A DNA stretch of 64,000 nt from Bathymodiolus brooksi (Eukaryota; Mollusca; Bivalvia; Mytilida; Modiolidae). Position numbers and translations under genes: made by a program. Under the pieces are notes generated by a model. That model was not told the DNA's origin. It saw nothing but the letters and a program-made list of their open reading frames with translations, and did no database searches. This document shows positions 38,101 through 53,100 of this stretch, piece by piece; position 1 is the first letter of the stretch; each line of letters starts with the position of its first letter. Where the stretch lies: contig OY804589.1 in NCBI GenBank assembly GCA_963680875.1, positions 2,604,001 through 2,668,000 of the forward strand, in the 5' to 3' direction.

Positions 38101-41100
38101 ACAGGTTGATGGGTTTCTCTGGGTACACAGTTTTCTGAGGTGTACATGATGAAAACTTAGGTAATAAAGCTTATCAGTTACTACAGGTTGATGGGTTTCT
38201 CTGGGTACACAGTTTTCTGAGGTGTACATGATGAAAACTTAGGTAATAAAGCTTATCAGTTACAACAGGTTGATAGGTTTCTCTGGGTACACAGTTTTCT
38301 GAGGTGTACATGATGAAAACTTAGGTAATAAAGCTTATCAGTTACAACAGGTTGATGGGTTTCTCTGGGTACACAGTTTTCTGAGATGTACATGATGAAA
38401 ACTTAGGTAATAAAGCTTATCAGTTACAACAGGTTGATGGGTTTCTCTGGGTACACAGTTTTCTGAGGTGTACATGATGAAAACTTAGGTAATAAAGCTT
38501 ATCAGTTACAACAGGTTGATGGGTTTCTCTGGGTACACAGTTTTCTGAGGTGTACATGATGAAAACTTAGGTAATAAAGCTTATCAGTTACAACAGGTTG
38601 ATGGGTTTCTCTGGGTACACAGTTTTCTGAGATGTACATGATGAAAACTTAGGTAATAAAGCTTATCAGTTACTACAGGTTGATGGGTTTCTCTGGGTAC
38701 ACAGTTTTCTGAGGTGTACATGATGAAAACTTAGGTAATAAAGCTTATCAGTTACAACAGGTTGATGGGTTTCTCTGGGTACACAGTTTTCTGAGGTGTA
38801 CATGATGAAAACTTAGGTAATAAAGCTTATCAGTTACAACAGGTTGATGGGTTTCTCTGGGTACACAGTTTTCTGAGATGTACATGATGAAAACTTAGGT
38901 AATAAAGCTTATCAGTTACAACAGGTTGATGGGTTTCTCTGGGTACACAGTTTTCATTCACAAGTAAAACTTACTGCCAAAAGATTACTGCAGTATTATT
39001 GAAAGTAGCATTAATATTTTATTTTTGATCTGTTTTTAACATAACATGATTTCTCTGTGCTATTTATTTTTGATCTGTTTTTAACATAACATGATTTCTC
39101 TGTGCTATTTATTTTTGATCTGTTTTTAACATAACATGATTTCTCTGTGCTATTTATTTTTGATCTGTTTTTAACATAACATGATTTCTCTGTGCTATTT
39201 ATTTTTGATCTGTTTTTAACATAACATGATTTCTCTGTGCTATTTATTTTTGATCTGTTTTTAACATAACATGATTTCTCTGTGCTATTTATTTTTGATC
39301 TGTTTTTAACATAACATGATTTCTCTGTGCTATTTATTTTTTATCTGTTTTTAACATAACATGATTTCTCTGTGCTATTTATTTTTGATCTGTTTTTAAC
39401 ATAACATGATTTCTCTGTGCTATTTATTTTTGATCTGTTTTTAACATAACATGATTTCTCTGTGCTATTTATTTTTGATCTGTTTTTAACATAACATGAT
39501 TTCTCTGTGCTATTTATTTTTGATCTGTTTTTAACATAACATGATTTCTCTGTGCTATTTATTTTTGATCTGTTTTTAACATAACATGATTTCTCTGTGC
39601 TATTTATTTTTTATCTGTTTTTAACATAACATGATTTCTCTGTGCTATTTATTTTTTGGCTATGTTTTCTATGGTACTTAAAGATAGTGAGTAAGAAGTT
39701 TGTTAAACCACGAAGCTACGGCAGTCTTACTTGATAAACGTTCTTTGTTTTCTATGGTACTTAAAGATAGTGAGTAAGAAGTTTGTTAAACCACGAAGCT
39801 ACGGCAGTCTTACTTGATAAACGTTCTTTGTTTTCTATGGTACTTAAAGATAGTGAGTAAGAAGTTTGTTAAACCACGAAGCTACGGCAGTCTTACTTGA
39901 TAAACGTTCTTTGTTTTCTATGGTACTTAAAGATAGTGAGTAAGAAGTTTGTTAAACCACGAAGCTACGGCAGTCTTACTTGATAAACGTTCTTTGTTTT
40001 CTAGGGTACTTAAAGATAGTGAGTAAGAAGTTTGTTAAACCACGAAGCTACGGCAGTCTTACTTGATAAACGTTCTTTGTTTTCTAGGGTACTTAAAGAT
40101 AGTGAGTAAGAAGTTTGTTAAACCACGAAGCTACGGCAGTCTTACTTGATAAAAATTCTTTATTTTCTATGGTACTTAAAGATAGTGAGTAAGAAGTTTG
40201 TTAAACCACGAAGCTACGGCAGTCTTACTTGATAAAAATTCTTTGTTTTCTAGGGTACTTAAAGATAGTGAGTAAGAAGTTTGTTAATCCACGAAGCTAC
40301 GGCAGTCTTACTTGATAAACGTTCTTTGTTTTCTAGGGTACTTAAAGATAGTGAGTAAGAAGTTTGTTAAACCACGAAGCTACGGCAGTCTTACTTGATA
40401 AACGTTCTTTGTTTTCTATGGTACTTAAAGATAGTGAGTAAGAAGTTTGTTAAACCACGAAGCTATGGCAGTCTTACTTGATAAACGTTCTTTGTTTTCT
40501 AGGGTACTTAAAGATAGTGAGTACGAAGTTTGTTAAACCACGAAGCTACGGCAGTCTTACTTGATAAACATTCTTTGTTTTCTAGGGTACTTGAAGATAA
40601 TTAGATGTTTGTTAAACAAGGGAGTTACAGCAGTCTTACTTGATAATAATTCTTTGTTTTCTAGGGTATTTGAAGATAATGAGATGTTTGTTAAACAAGG
40701 GAGTTACAGCAGTCTTACTTGATAATAATTCTTGGTTTTCTAGGGTATTTGAAGATAATGAGATGTTTATTAAACAAGGGAGTTACAGCAGTCTTACTTG
40801 ATTCTAATGGAAATTTGTTTTCTAGGGTACTTGAAGATAGTAAGAACTTTATTAAACCATGGAGCTACGACAGCCTTACTTGATTCTAATGGAAATTTGT
40901 TTTCTGTCACTGAATTTGAAGGCGTTTGGAATGAAATAGTATCACATCGACAGAAACACTCAGATATTATTATGTCCTTAATTGAGAAAGACTCGAAACA
41001 TAACATTGAAAAATTGAAAAAAGTCTGGGTGGTAAGAATTCTTACTAAAGTAATCATTTTTTTTATTAGAAAACGGAAAAATCTAAATATTTCGTAAACC

Positions 41101-44100
41101 GTAGATTTTTTTTTTAGCACATCCAACGAGAGATTTGTCAGGAATTTTACTACCGTTTTGGAATTGTATAAATATATACGGTTGAAATTATTCTGAAGGC
41201 CCTGCTCATCTGAAAAATTACCAATTTTTAGCGTTATTTTGGTCATTAAATGTGACAGCCAACTCACCGCGGACGTAATCTCATATAACAATAGGAACGA
41301 CAGTGGTCCCGCAGCTGGTCTATTGTCCCTCATCGAAGTGCCGGAGAAGGCTATTGTTCCCTTCATGGTTAATGCATTTTACTACGTGACATTTATACAC
41401 AGGCTTACCTGAGATTTACCTGGAAAATTTTGAAAAAAACGTGAAATCATAAATTTCCATAATTACTGATTTTTAATTTGACCAAGTTATTTCAATCTTT
41501 CAGAAATAATTAGAAAAAGAACGGTCTTTTCTGCTAATAAATTCACTGAAGTTAGACATACAGTACACAATTATTGGATATGGGCAGTTTCAAAATAAAT
41601 GGCTCCTACTGCTATAGCCGTCTAATTTACTCATTTTTATGATTTTATTGGATCTAAATAGTTCAAAAGATCTGTAATGATTTGATGTTTGTTACTGCAA
41701 ACAATCTTTAAGATATCTAGAATAACAAAAAAAATATGTCCAAAAAACATGTCAAAATTGTCAGGAGTGCAACACTTTTTTGTGACACTTTAAAAAATCC
41801 TTAATTGTCAACAACCTACCACAGTGCTAAATCAAACAATATGTTATTAAAATCTATTTCATCACAAACTTTGATATGTTGACATACTTTAAGATAGCAA
41901 TAGATCATGCTTCACATTTATTATTGCATACCTAGTCAGGAGTGCAACAAACATTTATGCAAGTTTTCCTAAATTACATTGTAGAAATGTTGTCTTTTAG
42001 TTTTCAAAGATATGGGGTATAAATAAATCTTAATACATCATTGCTGCTTCAAAACCATAGTTAAAAGATACACTAAAATCAGTAGTAAGGCCAAGAATGT
42101 CACATTAAAGGCAGCACCCTCAAATGTCAGGAGTGCAACATTTGATATTTTCTTAGACATATTTTCTTTTAAATGTAACTAATATCACATTTGTCTTTCT
42201 ATTGCAACAGACACTGACCAAGAGAACAGATAAAACCCATTTACCTGTTTGAGATACATAAAATATCTCTCACAGAAGCATTTGATTCATGTCAGGAGTG
42301 CAACTAGTTTTAAGTGATCTTCTACACAGTCTAAATTATAGCTTTTTATATGGATGATTTAAATAAAATGAGATTCTGTCAAGTTTAGAATAATGTTTGA
42401 AAAAATTAAAAGTGCCAATAGCATTGTATGTGCTTTTAATTTTATGTAATAAAGCATTTTTGTTCATTTTAAATGGTCTCATGCTTTAATATCTATTAGG
42501 TATTAATACTAGAGACATTCTCTGACAAGGGAACATATTTTCTAGGTTCATTAGCTATTGGAGATTAATTGACTTGATAAAGTTTATGATAAATGCATTT
42601 ATCTATTTTCTTATAGATAATTTATGGTTGACCATGTAAATGTTGCACTCCTGACATAAATATTTAAAAATCATTGAAATTTGATATAATCAATTGTCTA
42701 AGTATCCAAAAAATACTTGTAATTGTACATTAAACATCTATTTTCAATATTAATTTAGATTGATACATGTTTTAAATGTTTTTGTATAGTATATTTCAAA
42801 AATAAGTTGGAATTTTCGAGAAGTATGGCTGTAAACAGGTTACAAATAACTAGAAAAATGTTACTTTAAGAAACAATTATCATTAAAACTTGGTAAAACT
42901 AATGCTTGAAAGAACACCAACCGATTTTTTCCCCTGTGAATTGTTTTTAAGTTACTAACTCTTCTTTTTCTTGATGGCAATATAATGTCAGGAGTGCAAC
43001 ATATCCTGATAAAATAGTACCATTGATAAAATAATGATAATTTATAAAAAAAAAGTTGCCTTTTCTAGCCTATAAAAATATTCCAATTATTTCTTTATGA
43101 TTTATCTAATATATTAGAGTGGTATAATACAAATTTTCAAATGTAATTAAAAATATTGCAGCTAAAACTAGGTATTAAAGAAGTGGGTATGGCAAAAAAT
43201 TGTTACAAATTTCAAAATACTGTCATTTCTATACAAATATTGCATTGAAACAGGTAAAGATTATTGTATGAGTTAACAGTAACATCACTGTTCAATGTTG
43301 GCATTTTAAAATGTGATATTTTCTTCTTTTTTTTCTTTAATATAAAATGTCAGGAGTGCAACAAAAATAGACAAAATGTTTTTTCTACAACCAATTATTT
43401 TGCGATCGTTCAAAGAATCAATGTGATTTTTTTTTACAAATGGCTACTTACAGTATCTTTAAAGTTTGAACATTTTGCTGTCTTAAGATTGGACAAAAAA
43501 TATTGAGAATTTTTCATAAAAAATAGCTTTTAAGAAAAACTACAACTACCAATAACCCAATATTTTGCACAAAAAGTCATTTATATCAGTTGCATTGTTT
43601 GAGAAACCTTTATACAAAATAATTGAGACTAAAGATTGTTTAACTGATATAGAATAAGTATGTGTTTTACATGTTTTTCATGCTAATTTGTGTTCAATAA
43701 AAGGTTCTTAAAAATTTATTGCTTATCTGTTCATAGTTTCTTTCTTGTTTCATTTACTTCAATGTATACAACATTGAAAATTATCAGCAGAAAGTTTTTA
43801 GGAGTGAGTTTAATTTGGACATTTTTTTCACATGTTGGAGCCATTTTTACAAAACAAATGGCTGTAAAGACAAACCCAACGTTGTAATTACGTGGAAATC
43901 ATAGCGGAGATTACAACATGTAACAGACATGTAACTAGGATGAAGTGACACATGTCATACACATCTGATGGCACCCTGTAGGCTTTATTACATTAGTTTA
44001 AATATTTTTATTTTCAGCCAGGTTTTGATCATAATCTTCGTAATCACCATGGTGATACACCTCTGATGGTAGCCTGTTGTACTGGTAACACAGATGTTGT

Positions 44101-47100
44101 GTTGTTTCTACTACAATCAGCTGTTTACCCACAATCCTTTGTAGATGATGATGACTACTCGTAAGTAAATATTGAATTACTGTCAAAGAAATTATTTTGG
44201 AGAAATATTGTGTGTAAAAAATTCAAGATAGCTGCCACTGCTCAAATTTTGTTAGCATAGAACCTTATTGGAAAACCAACATTTTTTCTCATAAACTTTA
44301 AACTTGTTTGAACTTAAACTGTGCAAACCGCATCGGTGGCGTGCTTGTCTCGAGTGCGGTAGACCGTGGGTTCGAGCCCCGGTCGGGTCAAACCTAAGAC
44401 TATGAAATTGGTATTAATTGCTTCTCTGCTAAAAATGCAGCATTAAGGAGAAAGAGCAAAGACTGGTTGGCTTGGAATCAGAATAATGTGTCCGAGTGGA
44501 GCGACATGTCTACCGGCGGGCTGTTGTTTCAGTGAACTAGCACTATGAAAATCCAAATATGCGTGTTGGTCTATTAAAAAGCAAACCTCATCATCATCTC
44601 ATTGAAAATTAACTTGTTCTCGCCATGATATAGCTGAAAGATTGCTGAATTGAAGTTAAGCAACAATCACTCACTCACTTAAACTGTACATGGCTAATCA
44701 TTGCATGTTCTTATACAAATTATGTCTCGCCACTTTATGTTTTTTTTCATCACAAAAGTTTGTGCATTCTATTTGTTTTACATTTTAAGGGTGTAGGCCA
44801 GGGGTATGGGAGATAACTCTATTTTCAGTGTCTTCTTAAATATATGATCATCTGTGCATTTGAAAATTCCCCCTCAATTCCAAGCTTCTTGGTGACAAAG
44901 ATTGTTTACTTTGGATATGGCCAGTTAAAAAAAATGACTCCTTTTTCCTTTTACCTTTCCATAGCTGTGCTCCTTGTATTTTTATATCTTATTGTTGCTT
45001 ATGCCAGTGTCAGGCAGTGTGTTATTATTATATGCCGGTGCCCACAAAATATTATTGAAATATCTCTTTCCAGAAAAATTTTTCATCGAAATATGTTGTC
45101 AAAAATGCCAGAAATGTAACACAATTAGTGTGACAACCCTTTTCTATTGAATTTCAAGGGTATGTCAAAAAAAAAAATTAAATATATACACCAGAATCTT
45201 AGATATTATGAAACTATAGAGCAAATTTATTTTATGATAGTGAAAAAATAGAAAGCTGTGTTTGGGAAAAAAATTGTAATATCTGATCCTCTCTTATACC
45301 GCCGCCCCCTTCTCCTAAGACAACTAAAGAATAACCAGAATCAAGCAAATACAACTGGAGCACAGAATTTGAAGGAATTTAACAATACAGCTGGGTGGCT
45401 CTCTGTGTTTTTTGGTGTTTTTTTTTGTAATGAATTAATCAAGTAGTCACCCTCAAACCACCCCTCCCCTTCCCCAGCCGACTTGAAAATAAAAAAGACA
45501 AATGCAGTCATTTGGTAATTTAGACATCCACTGTGTCAATTATAAGAATTCAAAAGCTTTTTGTTATTGGTAACTAGTTATTTTTTATCTCACAAACAAA
45601 GAAACTTGCAAAGGATGGGTGTGTGATAACTTTCCTCGACAATTTCATTTTTTTCTGGGTGCCATCCATGAAAAACATAAATTTAAATATTTTAAAAATC
45701 TGACGGTAAAAGTTTGTAAAATTTGGTGCAATGATGTCAATATGTCTATTCTTCAGTTTGACATTTTTTGGTGGAAAGTAATTGACAGGAATTTTTTTAA
45801 TCCGATTTTTAATACCAAGGTGGTCCTCAGGGCATCCCCCCTTTTTTGCAGTTTCCACTGTTTTGCACGTGATTATCTCCAAACAGGATATTCAGATATG
45901 CTAGATATTTCATATTTATTCAACAACAACACTCTCAAGTGTATTAAAGCCAAAATATTCCATTTCAATCAGAAATAAATGTGCATATCTATTAGAATCT
46001 TCCGAAAGTAGTATTACCATCTGGCGTCAAGAATACTCCCAAAATTGCTATATTTAGGATGTGCTATGGAGAAAACGACACGGTGAAATTTTTTGAAACT
46101 TTGGCAGATAATGTATTTAGACATAACTATTCCATGATGCCAATTTTAAAAAAATTGAATGATGGGAAAATTTTAGGGTAATCCAGGTCTACACCCTTAA
46201 ATGCACATGCTTGCTTATTACCATATGAATATTCTAATATTGTTTCTGAAGTTTGAAACCGCACCAGTGGTGGGTGTAATGATTAGCATGATCGTCTCGA
46301 GTGCGGTAGATCGTGAGTCCCGATCGGGTCAAGCAAAGACTATAAAATTGGTATTTGTCGCTTCTCCGCAAAGCGTGCATCATTAAGGAGAACGAGCAAA
46401 GACTGGTTGGCTCGGAATCAGGGTAATGTGTCTGAGTGGGGCAACATGTCTATCCACGAACTGTTTCTTCTGTGAACTAGCACTATAAAAATTCAACTAA
46501 GCGTGTTGGTCTGGTACAAAGTGGACTTCATCATCATTTCATTTAAAATTAATTTGTTCTCGCCATGATATGGCTGATAAATTGCTGAGTTGGTGTTAAA
46601 CAACAATCAATCACTCATTCACTTCACGATATTGTTTGACCATTAAACTGTTCATGAATAACCAGGTGAGTGATACAGACTCAGGTGAGTATTTAGTTAT
46701 ATTATAAAATGGGGGTTATGGTGTTTAATGCCACTTTCAACAATATTTCAGTTATATTGTGGCGGTTAGTTTTATTGTTAGAGGATATCGGTGTAGCTGG
46801 AGAAAACCACCGACCTGTCACAAGTCACTGACAAACTTTATCACATAATGTTGTATCGAGTACACCTCACCATGAACGGGGTTCGAACTCACAACTTTAG
46901 TGATGATAGGCACTGATTGCACAGGTAGTTGTAAATCCAACTACCATATGATCATGACCATGAAGTGATATTACATTACAGAAGGTGGTGTGTATTAACA
47001 GTAGATATTTGTTTGATATTTATTGGTAATTATTTCATTTTTCAGAGAGACTTTTTCAGACAATGATTCAGGTGTTTTGGACGATGATTTGTTTAGGACA

Positions 47101-50100
47101 AAACCACAAAGAGGTATATAGTTGTAGCATTAGTATTTCCTCTGTTGTTACTTGTAGTAGCTTTGACGTAAAATGTTTTATGCTAGTTTAACATGCCACT
47201 TTTTAGCTCGCCTGTACGAAATCCAGAAGAGCTTATGTCGTCACCTGTGCGTCGGCGGCGGCATCCAATGTTTGCGTTTAGGTCCAACGTAGACAAACTA
47301 CTTGGTCCAGGTTGATGAAACTTCACATGTGAGTTTGCCGTGGACAGTTAAAAACACTGCACACAAATATAGGTCACCGTGACCTACTATTTCTGCCTGA
47401 ATGACTTCGACATTTCTGCGTTAACGTTTGCGTTTAGGTCCAATTTAGACAAACTACTTGGTCCAAGTTGATGAAACTTCACATGTGAGTTTGTCGTGGA
47501 CAGTTAAAAACACCACACACAAATATAGGTCACTGTGACCTACTATTTCTGCCTGAATGACTTCGACATTTTTGCATTAACGTTTGCGCTTAGGTCCAAT
47601 GTAGACAAACTACTTGGTCCAGGTTGATGAAACTTCACATGTGAGTTTGTCGTGGACAGTTAAAAACACCGCAGACAAATATAGGTCACCGTTACCTACT
47701 ATTTCTGCATGAATGACTTTGACATTTTTATGTTAACATTTGCGTTTAGGTCCAATGTAGACAAACTACTTTATCCAGGTTGATGAAACTTCACATATGA
47801 GTTTGCCTGAATGACTTCGACATTTTTGTTAAGACCTGTTTTACTATTACATTTATATCTCCATTTTGAATACCATTAAATGGTTTTCTTTTGGCTAAAC
47901 TGAAGTATTGTTCTTAACCAAATTAAACACTAACCACATGGTTATGACATTCATATGTAAATAGATTGCACAGGCAAGCTGGATGATCTGCCTTGCGACC
48001 AGCTATTTTTATTGAAGTGCCTGTACCAAGGCAGGAAAGTAAGTGATCATGTATTTGTGTTAGGGCTATCAATTTTGCCATTTTTACAGTTTTGATATTT
48101 GATTTTAGAACTGTTCTGACAGTATGGTATTTTAGAACTGTTCCGACAATATGGTATTTTAGAACTGTTCCAACAGTATGGTATTTTAGAACTGTTCCGA
48201 CAGTATGGTATTTTAGAACTATTCCGACAGTATGGTATTTTAGAACTGTTCCGACAGTATGGTATTTTAGAACTGTTCCGACAGTATGGTATTTTAGAAC
48301 TGTTCTGACAGTATGGTATTTTAGAACTGTTCTGACAGTATGGTATTTTAGAATTGTTCTGACAGTATAGTATTTTAGAACTGTTCTGTCAGTATGGTAT
48401 TTTAGAACTGTTCTGACAGTATGGTATTTTAGAACTGTTCCGACAGTATCGTATCTTAGAACTGTTCCGACAGTATGGTATTTTAGAACTGTTCTGACAG
48501 TATGGTAGTTTAGAACTGTTCTGATAGTATGGTATTTTTGAACTGTTCCGATAGTATGGTATTTTAGAACTGTTCTGACAGTATGGTAGGTTAGAACTGT
48601 TCTGACAGTATGGTATTTTAGAACTGTTCTAACAGTATGGTAGTTTAGAACTGTTCTGACATTATGGTAGTTTAGAACTGTTCTGACAGTATGGTATTTT
48701 TGAACTGTTCTGATAGTATGGTATTTTAGAACTGTTCTGACAGTATGGTAGTTTAGAACTGTTCTGACAGTATGGTATTTTAGAACTGTTCTGACAGTAT
48801 GGTAGTTTAGAACTGTTCTGACAGTATGGAATTTTTTGTTTTTCATTTTATTAGTTCACCTGGACCAAAGATCCATGTGAACTATTGCCATCACTTGGCG
48901 TCCGTCGTCTGTTGTCTGTCGTCTGTAAACTTTTCACATTTCAAGCTTCTTCTCCGAAACCACTGGGCCAATTGGAACCAAACTTAGCAGGAATGTTCCT
49001 TGGATGGTCATCTACAAAGTTACTGTTTTTCGTTCCAGTCGGATATTCAACATGGCTGCCAGGGCCAATAATATGCTCTGATTGGCTGAAATTTCAAAGA
49101 TCTTCTTCTCTGAAACTAATGAACTGACTGTACCCAAACTGTAAATGAATGATCATTGGAATGTCCTTTACCAAGTTACTGTTTTTTATGCCGATCGGAA
49201 ATCCAAGATGGCCGCCACCGCAGGACATAGATTAACATTGGACCCTATGGGAAAATGTTCAAATGCCTTCTTCTCAGAAACTACAAATATAATTAAAGCC
49301 AAACTGTACATGAATGTTCATTGGATGGTCCTCTACAATCTTAAAGATTTTTGTTCCGATATGAAATTCAAAATGGCGGCTACGGCAGGACTTAGTTTAA
49401 CATTGGACCCTATGGGGAAAATGTTTCAAAATGCTTCTTCTCTGAAACCACTTGGACAATTGAAACCAAACTGCCGACGAATGATCATTGGAAGGTTCCC
49501 TACAAAACTTATGTTTTATATGCCGATCGGAAATCCAAGATGGCCGCCACCGCAATACATAGATTAACATTGAACCCTATGGGAAAATGTTCAAATGCCT
49601 TCTTCTCAGAAACTACAAATATGATTACAGCCAAACTGTACATGAATGTTCATTGGATGGTCCTCTACAAACTTTACGTTTTTTGTTCCGATATGAAATT
49701 TAAAATGGCGGCTACGGCAGAACTTAGTTTAACATTGGACCCTATGGGAAAAATGTTTCAAAACGCTTCTACTCTGAAACCACTTGGACAATTGAAACCA
49801 AACTGCCCAGGAATGATCATTGGAAGGTCCTCTACAAAGTTTCTGTTTTTTTATGCTGATCGAAAATTCAAGATGGCCACCACCGCAGGACATAGATTAA
49901 CATTGGACCCTATGGGAAAATGTTCAAATGCCTTCTTCTCAGAAACTACGAATATAATTAAAGCCAAACTGTACATGAATGTTCATTGGATGGTCCTCTA
50001 TAATCTTAAGGTTTTTTGTTCCGATATGAAATTCAAAATGGCGGCTACGGCAGGACTTAGTTTAACATTGGACCCTATGGGGAAAATGTTTCAAAATGCT

Positions 50101-53100
50101 TCTTCTCTGAAACCACTTGGACAATTGAAACCAAACTGCCCACGAATGATCATTGGAAGGTTCTCTACAAAACTTATGTTTTATATGCCGATCGGAAATC
50201 CAAGATGGCCGCCACCGCAATACATAGATTAACATTGAACCCTATGGGAAAATGTTCAAATGCCTTCTTCTCAGAAACTACAAATATGATTACAGCCAAA
50301 CTGTACATGAATGTTCATTGGATGGTCCTCTACAAACTTTACGTTTTTTGTTCCGATATGAAATTTAAAATGGCGGCTACGGCAGAACTTAGTTTAACAT
50401 TGGACCCTATGGGAAAAATGTTTCAAAACGCTTCTACTCTGAAACCACTTGGACAATTGAAACCAAACTGCCCAGGAATGATCATTGGAAGGTCCTCTAC
50501 AAAGTTTCTGTTTTTTTATGCTGATCGAAAATTCAAGATGGCCACCACCGCAGGACATAGATTAACATTGGACCCTATGGGAAAATGTTCAAATGCCTTC
50601 TTCTCAGAAACTACGAATATAATTAAAGCCAAACTGTACATGAATGTTCATTGGATGGTCCTCTATAATCTTAAGGTTTTTTGTTCCGATATGAAATTCA
50701 AAATGGCGGCTACGGCAGGACTTTATTTAACATTGGACCCTATGGGAAAAATGTTTCAAAACGCTTCTTCTCTGAAACCACTTGGATAATTGAAACCAAA
50801 CTGTCCAGGAATGATCATTGGAATGTCCTTTACCAAGTTACTGCTTTTTATGCCGATCGGAAATCCAAGATGGCCGCCACCGCAGGACATAGATTAACAT
50901 TGGACCCTATGGGAAAATGTTCAAATGCCTTCTTCTCAGAAACTACGAATATAATTAAAGCCAAACTGTACATGAATGTTCATTGGATGGTCCTCTATAA
51001 TCTTAAGGTTTTTTGTTCTGATATGAAATTCAAAATGGCGGCTACGGCAGGAATTTATTTAACATTGGACCCTATGGGAAAAATGTTTCAAAACGCTTCT
51101 TCTCGGAAACCACTTGGATAATTGGAACCAAACTGCCCAGGAATGATCATTGCATGGTCCTCTACAAAGTGTGTGTTTTTTTATGCCGATCGGAAATACA
51201 AGATGGCCGCCACCGCAGGACATAGATTAACATTGAACCCTATGGGAAAATGTTCAAATGCCTTCTTCTCAGAAACTACAAATATGATTAAAGCCAAACT
51301 GTACATGAATGTTCATTGGATGGTCCTCTACAATCTTAAGGTTTTTTGTTCCGATATGAAATTCAAAATGGCGGCTACGGCAGGACTTAGTTTAACATTG
51401 GACCCTATGGGAAAAATGTTTCAAAATGCTTCTTCTCTGAAACCACTTGGACAATTGAAACCAAACTGCCCACGAATGATCATTGGAAGGTTCTCTACAA
51501 AACTTATGTTTTATATGCCGATCGGAAATCCAAGATGGCCACCACCGCAATACATAGATTAACATTGAACCCTATGGGAAAATGTTCAAATGCCTTCTTC
51601 TCAGAAACTACAAATATGATTACAGCCAAACTGTACATGAATGTTCATTGGATGGTCCTCTACAAACTTTACGTTTTTTGTTCCGATATGAAATTTAAAA
51701 TGGCGGCTACGGCAGAACTTAGTTTAACATTGGACCCTATGGGAAAAATGTTTCAAAACGCTTCTACTCTGAAACCACTTGGACAATTGAAACCAAACTG
51801 CCCAGGAATGATCATTGGAAGGTCCTCTACAAAGTTTCTGTTTTTTTATGCTGATCGAAAATTCAAGATGGCCACCACCGCAGGACATAGATTAACATTG
51901 GACCCTATGGGAAAATGTTCAAATGCCTTCTTCTCAGAAACTACGAATATAATTAAAGCCAAACTGTACATGAATGTTCATTGGATGGTCCTCTATAATC
52001 TTAAGGTTTTTTGTTCCGATATGAAATTCAAAATGGCGGCTACGGCAGGACTTTATTTAACATTGGACCCTATGGGAAAAATGTTTCAAAACGCTTCTTC
52101 TCTGAAACCACTTGGATAATTGGAACCAAGCTGCCCAGGAATGATCATTGCATGGTCCTCTACAAAGTGTGTGTTTTTTTATGCCGATCGGAAGTCCAAG
52201 ATGGCCACCACCGCAGGACATAGATTAACATTGGACCCTATGGGAAAATGTTCAAATGCCTTCTTCTCAGAAACTACAAATATGATTACAGCCAAACTGT
52301 ACATGAATGTTCATTGGATGGTCCTCTACAAACTTTGCGTTTTTTGTTCCGATATGAAATTTAAAATGGCGGCTACGGCAGAACTTAGTTTAACATTGGA
52401 CCTTATGGGAAAAATGTTTCAAAACGCTTCTACTCTGAAACCACTTGGACAATTGAAACCAAACTGCCCAGGAATGATCATTGCATGGTCCTCTACAAAG
52501 TGTGTGTTTTTTTATGCCGATCGGAAATCCAAGATGGCCGCCACCGCAGGACATAGATTAACATTGGACCCTATGGGAAAATGTTCAAATGCCTTCTTCT
52601 CAGAAACTACGAATATAATTAAAGCCAAACTGTACATGAATGGTCATTGGATGGTCCTCTATAATCTTAAGGTTTTTTGTTCCGATATGAAATTCAAAAT
52701 GGCGGCTACGGCAGGAATTTATTTAACATTGGACCCTATGGGAAAAATGTTTCAAAACGCTTCTTCTCTGAAACCACTTGGATAATTGGAACCAAACTGC
52801 CCAGGAATGATCATTGCATGGTCCTCTACAAAGTGTGTGTTTTTTTATGCCGATCGGAAATCCAAGATGGCCACCACCGCAGGACATATATTAACATTGA
52901 ACCCTATGGGAAAATGTTCAAATGCCTTCTTCTCAGAAACTACAAATATGATTACAGCCAAACTGTACATGAATGTTCATTGGATGGTCCTCTACAATCT
53001 TAAGGTTTTTTGTTCCGATATGAAATTCAAAATGGCGGCTACGGCAGGACTTAGTTTAACATTGGACCCTATGGGAAAAATGTTTCAAAATGCTTCTTCT

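Noticed and set aside
40794..41366. 190-codon minus-strand frame opposite exon 7
   Set aside because: It overlaps the well-supported + strand exon and the AT-rich intron. It shows no recognisable domain, though part of it may belong to an old element.
45619..45978. 119-codon frame in the TTAA-bounded element
   Set aside because: AT-rich, no transposase motif that I recognise, and a minus-strand frame is open across the same place.
47923..48846. 307-codon minus-strand frame with TVRTVLKYH repeats
   Set aside because: 27 bp is 9 codons; periodic frame in a minisatellite on both strands, no independent coding evidence.
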